NCBI GenBank assembly: GCA_928212115.1
Contig: CAKMRJ010005523.1
Location: 104,975,386-105,039,385, forward strand
Origin: Lactuca virosa
Lineage: Eukaryota; Streptophyta; Magnoliopsida; Asterales; Asteraceae
DNA: 64,000 nt
Direction: 5' to 3'
Positions within the stretch are counted from its first letter, which is position 1, and the number at the start of each line of letters is the position of its first letter. Positions 45,285 through 57,732 of the stretch are shown here, piece after piece. A model generated the notes under the pieces. It was not told the origin of the DNA. It did not search any database and saw only the letters and a list, made by a program, of their open reading frames with translations. A program made the translations under genes and the position numbers.

Positions 45285-46162
45285 CAGGGCATCGGCAATT
45301 GTTTCTTCTTCATCACTATCATCAGGAAGTCCCTTCTTCTTATCTTGATTACCAGAACCCGAAGCATCATTACACTTCAGTTCTGTTTTGACAGTGACCT
45401 TCGGTTGAGTTTTCTGAGCACCTTCTCCCCCTTGTTTTGGAGGTATGAATCGCTCCGAAACACCCTTCATTTCATGTAGCAGTTCAAGGGCAGGAAGAAG
45501 CTTGGATGTCAGGTGATTTCGGATGGTCAATATAAGAATTGGATCGTGAGCACTAAGAACATTGTGCAGTATATTCTGAACATCACCAGCACATCTCCAG
45601 AAAACAGCACGCTCAGTTTTCAACAAGGAAATCTCCCGCTCAGCTTGAGCCAATTGAACCTTCTGGACTTCAATGGTAGAGGTTTGACGTGCAAGATCCT
45701 CCCTTAATGCGCTCTCCTTTGCTAAATCAACATGGAGTGTTTCAAGGCGAGATTTCACTGAGCTAAGAAGAGAAGTGTTCTCAGCTTGAATTGAAGAACG
45801 AACATTCTCGAATTTGGCTTGCTCCTCTTGAAGTGACTTTGATAAAGAGTCAACTGAAGCATTCACTTTAGCGGCATTCGAAACACCATGACCCTTAAGC
45901 GATTCAAGAAAAATCTTGGAACTGTGAATAAGTTCTGCAACTTCAGTTGTAGCCTTCTGGCAAGAAGAAGTGGATGCTTCAACTGCCTTTGTTGATTTGT
46001 CAATAGCTACGGTATACTGCTCAAAAGCGGTGTCCAGAAAAGCCTTGAGCACAACATCGTTGTATGTCTTAGTAGAGGCGAGCAATTGATCAAGCTTTTC
46101 ATCAAGACTCTGCACTTGTTGTCTGGTGACGGGAGCCTCTTCATCTTCATCAGTGGGAAGTC
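45285..46162 (-). pseudogene. Element G ORF3, central part (unit 1)
   Basis: An open coiled-coil-rich stretch (EKLDQLLASTKTYNDVVLKAF..., QAKFENVRSSIQAENTSLL..., LAQAEREISLLKTERAVFWR) equal to residues about 545-870 of E ORF3. It starts at the breakpoint with D (46162) and runs to H. A chimeric frame continues from 45284 into LTR H down to 45159, but that tail is LTR sequence. Confidence 0.85.
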
Positions 46163-46578
46163 TATCAACCCATAAAAGATATGCAGACTATAAATACAAT
46201 GGGATTAAAATACTCTGACCAAGAGTTTATACTTTTAAATAATAAAATATTTAACTAAGTATACATGCCTGCATTCATACTAAAATCAGTGTCACTAGGA
46301 CAGAACAAAAGTATTATGATTGTTTTGTAGCACAAGTAGACATAGAGACATATAGTCAAAGCTGGGAAGATATAGCCTGATCAACTATATTATCTGAGGA
46401 TTGACTAGCATGTGCCTAAGTGTGGTTGTAAGGTTGCAACAAGTCTAAAAACTTACCAACAACACCACAATGAAAACCTTAGAACAGAACATAAACCTAA
46501 AATACTATAGGGGTATTTTTTGTTACTATAAATTACTTACGTGCTTATTTCTTATATCCCTTTTCTCGCGTAGATAAT
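46163..46578 (+). other. Element D leader (unit 1)
   Basis: Aligns with the element C leader just after its primer site (ataaaagatat..., ctctgaccaagag, atatagcctgatcaactatatt). D's own primer site and 5' LTR are missing, so the join at 46162/46163 is a deletion or rearrangement point. It ends with a pyrimidine-rich acceptor-like site (ttcttatatcccttttctcg + cgtag|). Confidence 0.75.
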
Positions 46579-47208
46579 ATGGCTGGATTCCATCCCCATG
46601 TCAACTTGTACTTCCCTAACCAAGGTAATGAAAGCGGGTTTGAAGCAGTGCCATAAAATGATCACCCAATCCCTGTGGATGGTCACCAGGCTGAAGGCTT
46701 TGCAGATGGTTCTGACTCCAAGCCTGAAGTTGAGAACCTACCCCCGATGGCTCCTGTCCCAAATCGTAACCCTCATCCGGCTTTTCAAGGCCCGACACCT
46801 CCATGGTTAGAAAGCTCGGAAACATGGAGCCAAGATCAGAATCAGCCCATACCCTGCAACAGAGACCAAAGCTTTTATGACCTGAGCGAAGGAGGCTCAG
46901 CAGACCGAGTCTTGCCAATCCTGGTCCGCAGAGTGGCCAGAAATGAGATTCAAGGCAGGACAGCCCTCCATCGAATCACGGAAGTTGACACCAATGCGAG
47001 AGTGCATACAATCCGCACCATTCGTCTGCAAGATGCTCGTGAGAGATCTAGAGTAGATCATGAGACCCTGCAGCAAGAGCTAGCTGAAACTCGAGTCGAA
47101 GTCATAGAGCTCCGAGTACGCCAAAGGGTGTACGAAAGGTACCTACTTGATATGGAGCGTCAGCTGGCTGAACTGAGGGTTCACCCAAGGGATAACCATC
47201 ACCAGTAG
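46579..47208 (+). pseudogene. Element D ORF upstream of gag (unit 1)
   Basis: ATG at 46579, six bases after the acceptor-like AG, frame to TAG 47206-47208: 210 codons with one TAA at about codon 25 (46651). Starts MAGFHPHVNLYFPNQGNE. Middle is Pro/Asn-rich and acidic. The last 90 residues are Arg/Glu-rich and probably coiled coil (RQRVYERYLLDMERQLAELR). I do not recognise the family. It has no zinc knuckle or known Gag motif. It lies about 525 bases before the gag ATG position. Confidence 0.55.
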
Positions 47209-47794
47209 GAGATGTTCTACCTTTCTTTCCCTGGTTGAAAGAATAGTCTTCCTATCTATGCTCTAAGTACCACTTTTCTAAGTAACTAACTTTGTACTGT
47301 AAGTACTTTCTAGTTAGGCCAGTATGCCGTCAAAACTTTTGCTACTTCAGATAAGATGTAAGACCTACTCCAAGGTCATTTTTCCCAAACGTATTACATC
47401 TTAAATATCAATGATATTGAAAGTCGGAAAATTTATGTGCCAATCATTGTTCAAATACTTTCGTTTTGCTATCATTAGAACACTATCTAAACACTCACTT
47501 CATCAAATTATTAAGCTGTGGTGAATTAGCTCAATGATTTCTTCCAATTCTTGTCAAAAGTTGGATCCGGTTATCCACCAACCAATGATAGTCTAGTGCG
47601 AAATAGCAATTGTCTAGTAGACATTCTATAAACTTACTTCAACTCTTTTCCAGTTCTGCATCATAGGGATGTAGGTCAAACCATCGAGAACAGTTTAGCA
47701 AAACAAAAACTTTACGATTACATGATTGAGTAGAATACATCTAGGGCCGACTATAATCACTTACAAACTCCTTTTCTTGCCAAATAGCAGAATC
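47209..47794 (+). other. Element D spacer before gag (unit 1)
   Basis: No gene. It ends at cagaatc just before where gag would begin, since the duplication breakpoint removes gag from this unit. Confidence 0.75.
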
Positions 47795-47807
47795 TAGTAA
47801 ACATTCT
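47793..47807. other. Duplication junction with templated filler
   Basis: tctagtaaacattct lies between the two units. Its centre (about 10 bases) belongs to neither flank but the 15-mer occurs in unit 2 at 57551-57565, about 170 bases before the unit end. Both ends overlap the flanks by 2-4 bases. Confidence 0.8.
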
Positions 47808-49801
47808 GTATAGTACCTTTGTTAATGCAAACCAAGTATGATGTATGTTTACTTCTTTAATATGTTGTTCTTATATTAAAGGTATTATACATATCTTGGT
47901 ATAGTTGAATGAATTTTGGTAATTTCCTTGGAAAGTATACAGTCGTGAATCATACTTGTATATTTAGTTTTGAATCATAAATTATACCTATTATAATTTA
48001 TATGTTCTATCTGATTAGCATGAATTCTCATGGAATATCACCTTTGCTCAGCCTGATACAAAGGTAATGATACTAAAAGGAGTAACCTTTTAGACTCATA
48101 TATATGTATAATATATATATAATTAAGAAGGAAACGACCTTCGGACAAATAACACAACCTTAATTCCACATCCAAACAAGGAAAAAGATATAAGATAATT
48201 CATTAGTCCTAAGCCCTTCAAATCTTATTTATATATTTATACATGTATACACATGATTTTGGCATATATAATTTGAAATAGTTTATAAACATTTTTCTAA
48301 GAATTTAACGGAGTTTACATGACTTTTAAGATTTAACATGGCTTTAAGTTATTTTGGAAGTAGTTGATAATTCTTAAAAGCATACGGAAATTTTCTGTGT
48401 GATTATTATCACACACAGTTATTAACACAATTTATTATTGTGTTAAACTTGTATTCCCCCCTAAAAAGCATTTAAAAACCATTGAAAAGGTAAATTATAG
48501 GGGTATGAACTCACTTTGATAAGCGGTGATTCGTGCAGCGTTTTGTTTCCCGTAAATAGTTTATTTGACGAGAAACCGGCTCAAACTGGGCAGAGTTTCG
48601 ACAGGAGAGAGGATGACTTCTTGAGAATTCTGGGGCTCTGGGGCTTGCTTCGGGCTTTAGACACGATACCGAGGCCTTGGGGGTCGTGAGAAAGTTGAGG
48701 GGGTGAAAATGTGAATTTTGGGAAGTTTTGGGGTGAAAAAGTCCTCTTAGCCGAGGAGTCTCGCACCCTTTATATAGGGGTGCAAGGGTGCGGTCCGAAG
48801 GCGGTTCAGCAGCCACCTGGCGAGACGAGAAGGTGGGTCAGCAGCTACATGGCAGTCATGCGCAGTGTACACGGGGCGAGGCTTCGGACGTGGAGGCTTC
48901 TGAGTGGGCGGAACCTCGGTCCAATGGGGAGGTGCCATGAGGGTCAGAGGAGCATCCGAGGAGTGTCCGGGGGTGTCTCCTGCGAAGGTGTTGGCTTCTT
49001 ACTGGACCTCGGATTCGGACCAATCAGCGACGGACACAAGCATCATCGAACCAATCAGCAGCGAACACGTGGAGGCTATACGCGAAGGGTGACGTGTCCG
49101 AAGAGTGACATGCGAAATTTCTCGGTTATCCACAATTTCTCGAAATTCATAACTTCTACGACTTTCGTGTCCGAAGAGTGACATGCGAAATTTCTCCGTT
49201 TTTGACGTTCTTTATGTGCACGTGTAGGTAAAATCATACTCTACGACTTTCGTTTAGACTGCGTCGGCTGGTTTTGAATTTATTTTTAATATTATTATTT
49301 TAAACACACCGGGACGGGAATCCGTTAAAAATTCATAACTTCTTCATCCGATGTCCGCTTTTCTCTGTCTTTTTACCGTTGTTCTACTTTTGACGAGACC
49401 TTCGATTCTCGTTTAAGTTGCGGCGGCTAAATATCGATCGATTTATATTTCGAATTTTTATTTGTCTACTGGTAAACCGAAACTTCGAAAAATCATAACT
49501 TCCTCATACGAAGTCAGATTTTTACGTTCTTTTTATGAACGTTCTCGGTTTAACATATTCTACAAGTTTTATTTAGATTGTTAAGGCTAAAAAGCCTTTT
49601 ATCGAAAATTTGCTTTTTACACTGAACAGTGTTTTGCCGGTTTTGTCGCGGATTTTCGATTGGTCATAACTTCTTCGTTATAACTCGGATTTCAATGTTC
49701 TTTATGTTTTTGGAAACCTTGTTACAAACTCTACCACTTGGTTCATCCCAATTACGATTATTGATCAATTTATTTTTGACCAAATTTTAACTGGTGTCAC
49801 A
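47805..49801 (-). repeat. Partial LTR C (unit 2)
   Basis: Equals 38254-39862. It contains the hairpin (loop 48166-48188), splice-donor-like site, TATA inverted repeat (48760-48786, one arm mutated to tgcaag) and the roughly 480 bases at 49140-49620 that unit 1 lacks. A short duplication of cgtgtccgaagagtgacatg occurs at about 49085 and 49166. Confidence 0.9.
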
Positions 49802-50899
49802 CGGTAGTCTATGCACATGCAGAATGATCCATCCTTCTTCTTTACGAACAAAATCGGTGCTCCCCAAGGTGAGAACCTTGGTCTTATGAAACCTTTGCTA
49901 AGGAGTTCGTTAAGCTGGCTGGATAATTCTTGCATTTCAGAAGGTGCAAGACGATAGGGGGATTTGGCTACAGGGGTAGCTCCAGGGATTAAGTTGATTC
50001 GGAATTCGACTTGTCGTTCGGGAGGTACTCCTGGAAGATCATCGGGAAAAATATCGGGAAAGTTGTAGACCTCGGGAATGCTCGCGATATCTTTAATTCT
50101 TGTTTTTTGTCTACCACGTGAGCTAAGAAAGCACAATACTCTTTGTGAAGGTACTTATGTGCCTTGATGCAAGAAATGATCTGAAGGTTCGTTCCGGGTT
50201 TGTCGCCATAGATAATAAGAGTTTCATTAGTTGGCAAGTTCAAACGAATAGCTCTTTCATAACATAGGATGTCGGCATGGTTGGGGCACAACCAATCCAT
50301 ACCTATTATGATGTCAAAACTTTTGATAGAGACCGGCATAAGGTCTATTGGAAAAGACAAGTCATTCAAGGTAAGGGTACATCCTATGTATATATCATTG
50401 GTGGATTCGGATTTCCCTTTAGCCATTTCTACTGTGAAAGTTTCATTTAGTGGTTGGGAGTTTTGATTAAGTAGATGTTTAAAATTATGGCTCACGAAGC
50501 TCCTCTCAGCACCACAATCAAATAGAATGCATGCATAAGTATTGTTGAGAAGGAACGTACCCGTGACCACTGCAGGGTCTGTCACCGCTTCTTCATGACC
50601 CAGTGCTAGAATCCTCCCAACTCCACCGGCATTTCCAGCTTTTGGACAATCCTTCTTGAAATGCCCCACATCACAGCATTGGTAGCATGCTCGGCCTACT
50701 CCAGCGGCAGGTACTTGGTTAAGTGGTTGGGGTGGTATTCTACAGAATCGGGCAGTATACCCTTTCCTGTTGCAGTTACGGCACTACATTTCTTGGCAAT
50801 TTCCGTTGTGGTGAAAATTGCACTTGTTGCATTTAGGGAGGGTACCAGCATAGGGCTTAGTTAGCGTAAGGTTATTAGGGACAACAACAGGTACAGTAG
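49802..50899 (-). pseudogene. Element B gag knuckles, protease and RT start (unit 2)
   Basis: Duplicate of 39863-40960 with a few substitutions. Here the knuckle CYQC frame and the protease (DCGAERSF, IIIGMDWL) are again open, and the frameshift before RT is shared, so it predates the duplication. Confidence 0.9.
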
Positions 50900-53800
50900 T
50901 GTTAGAACAAATTTCTAGTAGGATCGATAGATGCTAAGCAGAAAAACAATAAATGACGCAATGAAGAACACAAGAATGGTTTAACTGATGTTGAATGATT
51001 AAGCTTTAACACCTCAGAAGAGCTCGATTAAGAACTTCGACTGTAGAGGTGTTTAGGGTTACAAGAGCAATAATGATAATAATCACGACAATATCTAAGG
51101 CATACATGCATGCATTATTTATAGCTTAACCCTAATTAATAATAACGGATGGACAGGCCCAATCTGGATATATAAAACAAAGCCCATGGCGCAACATAAA
51201 ATACCCAACAATCTTCTCGTTTACGTCAATGGAACCGAGAGCTCAGTTTGGTTGAGCTATAGAAGACTTCTTGATAGTCTTGAACACCTTCTGTATAATG
51301 GCCAATAGAGTATGACGAAAAGTGATATACCACCGAAGCATGTCCGTGTAGTTCTTCTTATCTGACTCAGTGTTCTGCTTGCATCGATGGATGATATTAA
51401 TTATGTGCTCCAAGCAGTCCATTGAGAACATATGCATATCAACAATAGCGAAAAGAAATATGTTAGCTTCGCCTCTTGTGAACATCACTGTGAGATGTGT
51501 AGAATCAATTTCCCCATCTTCATCTTGTTCACATCTCCAGGTTTTGCAGTTGGTTTCTTCTTCAAAACTTTAGCAATCTCCTGATCCATTGCAGCAACTT
51601 CATGGACATAAGAAGCCAACATCCTCTTCAGATGATCTAGGATCGGCTCATACTCCTTCGCATTAGTGAGAAATATGTTAAACAACAAGATCCAATCATG
51701 AGGATTCAAGTTAGGAAGATCTGCCAGGGATATAACAGAAACCGAGTTGTCTAAACCTTGGGTTATTTTGAAATTAACATTGACAAACTTCCCTGCAGGC
51801 GAAGGTTTCAGCACCTTGACTATTATAATCTTCTATGCACTCCACGTCAGGTACTGAGGCTGACCGAACCTGATATAAAAATCGATAAGTTCACGATCAA
51901 CTTGAGGGTGAGGTGAGGGAACTTGAACAGTTGAATCAAAGAAGTGAAAAGTAAATGCCTTTCGTGTGATAGGCATATCAAACTGTGAGTCCCTTGAATT
52001 CTTGCAATCAAACAAAGCTACAGGTTCCAGCCAGTACACGCTTGGAAACTCTATCGCTTCTTTGATGAGTGTTTCCCTAGTCCAAGGAGGAAACAAGGCC
52101 TTTTTGCAAATTAAGGCATCTTGCGCTTCCTTTTTTTTCGCTCCCTCTCTTCTGCTTCCTTCGCAACCCGAAGGGTTTCATCCAACTCCTTATCCCTTTT
52201 CTTCCGATTTGTGACAACCCAAAATTTCTATTCTGTACAACCAGTCACTTCAATAGAAGTCAGAACTGTTTCTGCTAACTTTCAAGCTTTTTGGTGTCAG
52301 ATTGAGTGTTTTAAAGTTAGTACTTCAGGAGATAGCAGGAGACAGGATACCCTAGGGTTTATTGTGCAACAATAAAGTCTCAAAACTCCAAGAGTTTGGA
52401 GTTTACGGCCTAAACATGGTGTTTACGGCCGTAAACCCCAAGGGGTATAAAAATGGCACTTAGCCATTTTATTCACTTTTTCACATTTTCAAGAACTAGA
52501 ACTCAAATCCTCTCAAGTAGCATCCAATTTTCCTTCTTGATCTTCAACTTTGTAAGTGTTTCTTGCCCTAAGTAGTTGATATCTTACTTAATCTAGTGAT
52601 CTTACATGATTCCATCCGTGAAATCATTCCATTTGTGTAGATCTTCAAGTGTTCTTAGGTTCACCAAGAACACATACTAGTGTTCTTGGACTTTTAACAC
52701 CCTTTCAAGCATCTACATAATAAGTACTCTTACCTTGGCTTGTTATAAGGCTTGTTACACTTCTTAATCACCTAGAAAACACAAAGGAACACAAGATCAA
52801 AGGTGTTTATGGTCCAAACATGTTCTTGGACCGTAAACCCTAATGAAGGGGCCATTGTGTGCCCTAGCCCCTTACCAAGCCTTGGATACTAGTCTAGATC
52901 ACATCGTTGAAGTGTATAGGACTTAAAACATCAAAAAGACCAATAACCATTAGAGTTTACGGCTGTAAACTCATGGAGAACTGGTCCATGGGCCGTAAAC
53001 TCTGCAAAGGGGTGAAATGGTGCCCCAATCACTTCCTAAGGCATAAACTTGAAGTTAGGATGCTTCATTATGACTTTTAGGATTTCAAAACACAAAATGG
53101 TAGAAGTACCATGAGTTTACGGCCATAAACTCATGGGTTTACGACCGTAAACTCCAAGGAAGTTGGTCCCAAAACCGTAAACTCCAAAAGAGTTTACCCT
53201 TGGACCCTAAACTCAAATGCAAGGCCCTACAACCCTTAGATGCAATCCTTAGTACTTATAGCACTTGAATCAAGTGTTTTACATGTCCTAGGATGTCTTA
53301 ACTTGATTAATTAGTTGTTAAATGACTAATTGGATACATATATGTGTTATTATATGCTAACTAGGATCCTTGTGTGTGCTCAAGTCTTCACTTGACACTT
53401 AGCATCCTATAACATCCATTAATCCAAACCACTCACTACAGGTGAGTACATACCCCCTTAATTAACCTTTTAAATGTTTTTAAATGCTTTTATGGGGGGG
53501 GGGGATACAAGTTGATCTATTATAATTATTACATCAATCACATGTGATTAATAACTACCAAACAAGTGGATTTCTTACGTTTCAAACTGTGTTCAAACTG
53601 TTTTACAAACTCGGTTACATTTCAAACTGCTTTTACTAAACTCTGTTACATTTCAAACTGCTTTTACTAAACTCTGTTACATTTCAAACTGCTTTTACTA
53701 AACTCTTTTACATGTCAAATACTTTCATTAAACTCTTTTGAACTTATATTTTGTAAATTGTGTATCTATATAGATATAGTTATATCAGTAGGATTGAAAG

Positions 53801-56100
53801 GACTTAGGACTGATAGCTCACCCTACCTCCTGTTCCTCGTTTGGTTGTGGACTTAGGGTATCGGTTATTTGTCCGAAGGTCGTTTGAATCCTAGTTATAT
53901 ATTATGTATATGTATATAGATATAAAAGTTCCTTCTTTCTATTCAATACCTTTGGGTAGCAAAGGTATACAACATGTTCATACATACAAACCATACTACT
54001 AGTAAACTACAATAGGCGTAGTTTAGGAAGTTACTAATACTATTACTAGAACAATGAAACATACAAGGAGTCAGTTCATACATACATACTAGACACAGAA
54101 AGAACACACAATACAGCTAGTAAACACTATACATTACAATACAGCTAGTACACACTATACATTACAATACAGCTAGTACACACTATACATTACAATACAG
54201 CTAGTACATACTATACATTATACTAGGGAACATACTATTTTACAAAATAGAGAGAACATACATACATACTAGACAGAGAGAGAACATACAATACAGCTAG
54301 TACATACAATACATATACAAGTACATTACACAGTTATGTGAGCCACGTAACGGGGCATGACATCACTTGTCATGGCTCGTTTTGTATCCAAAATCTCCTT
54401 AAATGGGGAACGTTGAGTTTGTGTATAGATCTATACTGGATTGTCTATTCTACACCTTGCTGCTCGCTACAGTGGGACTTGCAAGTCTACGGGTGCCAAA
54501 CGTCATTCCTTCCGACGTCTTACATCGTCGTGTTACTAGTCGGTAGTATGGTACAGGTCGATCACATAATACTTTAAATGACAAATGGTTTAAGGTAGTT
54601 AGTACATCAGTAGTTACTTAATACAATACTACAGTACTATTTTATTTCCCCATTGCATTCACTTTGTGATCTTCACACAATGAACTGTAATGCAAAAACT
54701 ATATTTTTGGTTAATGATAGTCAGATTTGGGAAAATACATACTCTTACAAGAGACACACACACAGTTACTTGATGCCTTGGTACAAGGCTACTTTTAGTA
54801 GAAAAACATAGGGTTTTCTAGGAGATTCATACATTTTACAAACATTCACAAACTTTTACAAACGTACACATCACATACTTACAAGCACTTTCATACAATT
54901 ACAAACACTAAAATACTTATGATCTCACCGGATTTAAAGCTGATACTCGCTTTCAAAATAACTTGTATTCTCAAGTCACCAGTAGACAGGTACTGATGCA
55001 GGGTCTAGAGAAGATGGAGCTCGTTCAAGACTCATCTTTCATTTTGATTTATATTTTGGTGTCTATTAAACTTGACAGAACACACTTGTATTAAAATTAT
55101 ATTATTAATGCAATGGATGATGTTGTTGCTTGTTTTCCACTATTCATTGTTGTGGTACTGTACATGACGTCCTCCGCCCCCGAACGTTTCCGCCGTTCTT
55201 TGTTATGGGGTGTGACACGTTTCAGGCCATCGGCAATTGTTTCTTCTTCATCACTATCATCAGGAAGTCCCTTCTTCTTATCTTGATTACCAGAACCCGA
55301 AGCATCATTACACTTCGGTTCTGTTTTGACAGTGACCTTCGGTTGAGTTTTCTGAGCACCTTCTCCCCCTTGTTTTGGAGGTATGAATCGCTCCGAAACA
55401 CCCTTCATTTCATGTAGCAGTTCAAGGGAAGGAAGAAGCTTGGATATCAGGTGATTTCGGATGGTCAATGTAAGAATTGGATCGTGAGCACTAAGAACAT
55501 TGTGCAGTATATTCTGAACATCACCAGCACATCTCCAAAAAACAGCACGCTCAGTTTTCAACAAGGAAATCTCCCGCTCAGCTTGAGCCAATTGAACCTT
55601 CTGGACTTCAATGGTAGAGGTTTGACGTGCAAGATTCTCCCTTAATGCGCTCTCCTTTGCTAAATCAGCATGGAGTGTTTCAAGGCGAGAATTCACTAAG
55701 CTAAGAAGAGAAGTGTTCTCAGCTTGAATTGAAGAACGAACATTCTCGAATTTGGCTTGCTCCTCTTGAAGTGACTTTGATAAAGAGTCAACTGAAGCAT
55801 TCACTTTAGCGGCATTCGAAACAGCATGACCCTTAAGGGATTCAAGAAAAATCTTGGAACTGTGAATAAGTTCTGCAACTTCAGTTGTAGCCTTCTGGCA
55901 AGAAGAAGTGGATGCTTCAACTGCCTTTGTTGATTTGTCAATAGCTACGGTATACTGCTCAAAAGCGGTGTCCAGAAAAGCCTTGAGCACAACATCGTTG
56001 TATGTCTTAGTAGAGGCGAGCAATTGATCAAGCTTTTCATCAAGACTCTGCACTTGTTGTCTGGTGACGGGAGCCTCTTCATCTTCATCAGTGGGAAGTC
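50900..56100 (-). mobile_element. Element G fragment (unit 2)
   Basis: 3' LTR 50900-51210, ORF3 C-terminal part 51211-52209, LTR H copy 52210-55217, ORF3 central part 55223-56100. Same breaks as unit 1, plus an 8-T instead of 7-T run near 52131-52138. Confidence 0.9.
52210..55217 (+). repeat. Solo LTR H (unit 2)
   Basis: 3008 bp. Flanks cgatt (52205-52209) and cgttt (55218-55222). Same internal features: TATA near 52446, donor 53442, hairpin loop 53828-53850, 28-bp repeats 54110-54221. The G-run near 53495 is longer than in unit 1. Confidence 0.92.
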
Positions 56101-56516
56101 TATCAACCCATAAAAGATATACAGACTATAAATACAATGGGATTAAAATACTCTGACCAAGAGTTTATACTTTTAAATAATAAAATATTTAACTAAGTAT
56201 ACATGCCTGCATTCATACTAAAATCAGTGTCACTAGGACAGAACAAAAGTATTACGATTGTTTTGTAGCACAAGTAGACATAGAGACATATAGTCAAAGC
56301 TGGGAAGATATAGCCTGATCAACTATATTATCTGAGGATTGACTAGCATGTGCCTAAGTGTGGTTGTGAGGTTGCAACAAGTCTAAAAACATACCAACAA
56401 TACCACAATGAAAACCTTAGAACAGAACATAAACCTAAAATACTATAGGGGTATTTTGTGTTACTATAAATTACTTACGTGATTATTTCTTATATCCCTT
56501 TTCTCGCGTAGATAAT
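56101..56516 (+). other. Element D leader (unit 2)
   Basis: Copy of 46163-46578, with the same junction to G and the same acceptor-like site (AG at 56510-56511). Confidence 0.75.
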
Positions 56517-57146
56517 ATGGCTGGATTCCATCCCCACGGCAACTTGTACTTCCCTAACCAAGGTAATGAAAGAAGGTTTGAAGCAGTGCCATAAAATGAT
56601 CACCCAATCCCTGTGGATGGTCACCAGGCTGAAGGCTTTGCAGATGGTTCTGACTCCGAGCCTGAAGTTGAGAACCTACCCCCTTTGGCTCCTGTCCCAA
56701 ATCCTAACCCTCGTCCGGCTTTTGAAGGCCCGACACCTCCATAGGTAGAAAGCTCGGAAACATGGAGCCAAGATCAGAATCAGCCCATACCCTTCAACAG
56801 AGACCAAAGCTTTTATGACCTGAGCGAAGGAGGCTCAGCAGACTGAGTCTTGCCAATCCTAGTCCGCAGAGTGGCCAGAAATGAGATTCAAGGCAGGACA
56901 GCCCTCCATCGAATCACGGAAGTTGACACCAATGCGAGAATGCATACAATCCGCACCATTCGTCTGGAAGATGCTCGTGAGAGATCTAGAGTAGATCATG
57001 AGACCCTGCAGCAAGAGCTAGCTGAAACTCGAGCCGAAGTCATAGAGCTCCGAGTACGCCAAAGGGTGTACGAAAGGTACCTACTTGATATGGAGCGTCA
57101 GCTGGCTGAACTGAGGGTTCACCCAAGGGATAACCATCACCAGTAG
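56517..57146 (+). pseudogene. Element D ORF upstream of gag (unit 2)
   Basis: Same frame as 46579-47208. It shares the early TAA (so that stop predates the duplication) and has two more stops, TAG at about 56743 and TGA at about 56844. The C-terminal coiled-coil part stays open from 56850. This is the copy in natural position before gag. Confidence 0.55.
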
Positions 57147-57732
57147 GAGATGTTCTACCTTTCTTTCCCTGGTTGAAAGAATAGTCTTCGTATCTATGCT
57201 CTAAGTACCACTTTTCTAAGTAACTAAATTTGTACTGTAAGTACTTTCTAGTTAGGCCAGTATGCCGTCAAAACTTTTGCTACTTCAGATATGATGTAAG
57301 ACCTACTCCAAGGTCATTTTTCCCAAACGTATTACATCTTAAATATCAATGATATTGAAAGTCGGCAAATTTATGTGCCAATCATTGTTCAAATACTTTC
57401 GTTTTGCTATCATTAGAACCCTATCTAAACACTCACTTCGTCAAATTATTGAGCTGTGGTGAATTAGCTCCATGATTTCTTCCAATTCATGTCAAAAGTT
57501 GGATCCGGTTATCCACCAACCAATGATAGTCTAGTGCGAAATAGCAATTGTCTAGTAAACATTCTATGAACTTACTTCAACTCTTTTCCAGTTCTGCATC
57601 ATAGGGATGTAGGTCAAACCATCGAGAACAGTTTAGCAAAACAAAAACTTTACGATTACATGATTGAGTAGAATACATCTAGGGCCGACTATAATCACTT
57701 ACAAACTCCTTTTCTTGTCAAATAGCAGAATC
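57147..57732 (+). other. Element D spacer before gag (unit 2)
   Basis: 586 bases, no gene. It ends with ctccttttcttgtcaaatag followed by CAG|AATC and the gag ATG, an acceptor-like context that element C shares (TGTAACAG|AATC-ATG). Confidence 0.7.

Larger units (their letters stand above)
40961..46162 (-). mobile_element. Element G: Sirevirus-like copia, 5' part lost (unit 1)
   Basis: The 3' LTR (40961-41271, 311 bp; minus TGTTGGGTATTTTATG...GTTCTAACA) and polypurine side are present, followed by ORF3, but gag and pol are missing. It is a relative of E by LTR ends and ORF3 similarity. It is interrupted by solo LTR H and stops at 46162 against element D leader sequence. The LTR has a CTATAAATAG TATA box (minus, 41173-41182). 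Confidence 0.88.
38254..47794. repeat. Tandem duplication, unit 1
   Basis: Aligned base by base with 47805-57732 at both ends. It contains part of LTR C, the B fragment, G, H and the D leader. It is about 390 bases shorter than unit 2 because of the local rearrangement at 39590-39690. Mismatches are sparse (about 1% by eye). Confidence 0.93.
47805..57732. repeat. Tandem duplication, unit 2
   Basis: Copy of 38254-47794. Its right end coincides with the base before the gag ATG (57733), after which only unit 2 continues into gag. Confidence 0.93.

Noticed and set aside
54338..54577. 79-codon plus frame in the second LTR H copy
   Set aside because: Not open in the matching positions of unit 1 or the D LTR, and has no recognisable protein features.
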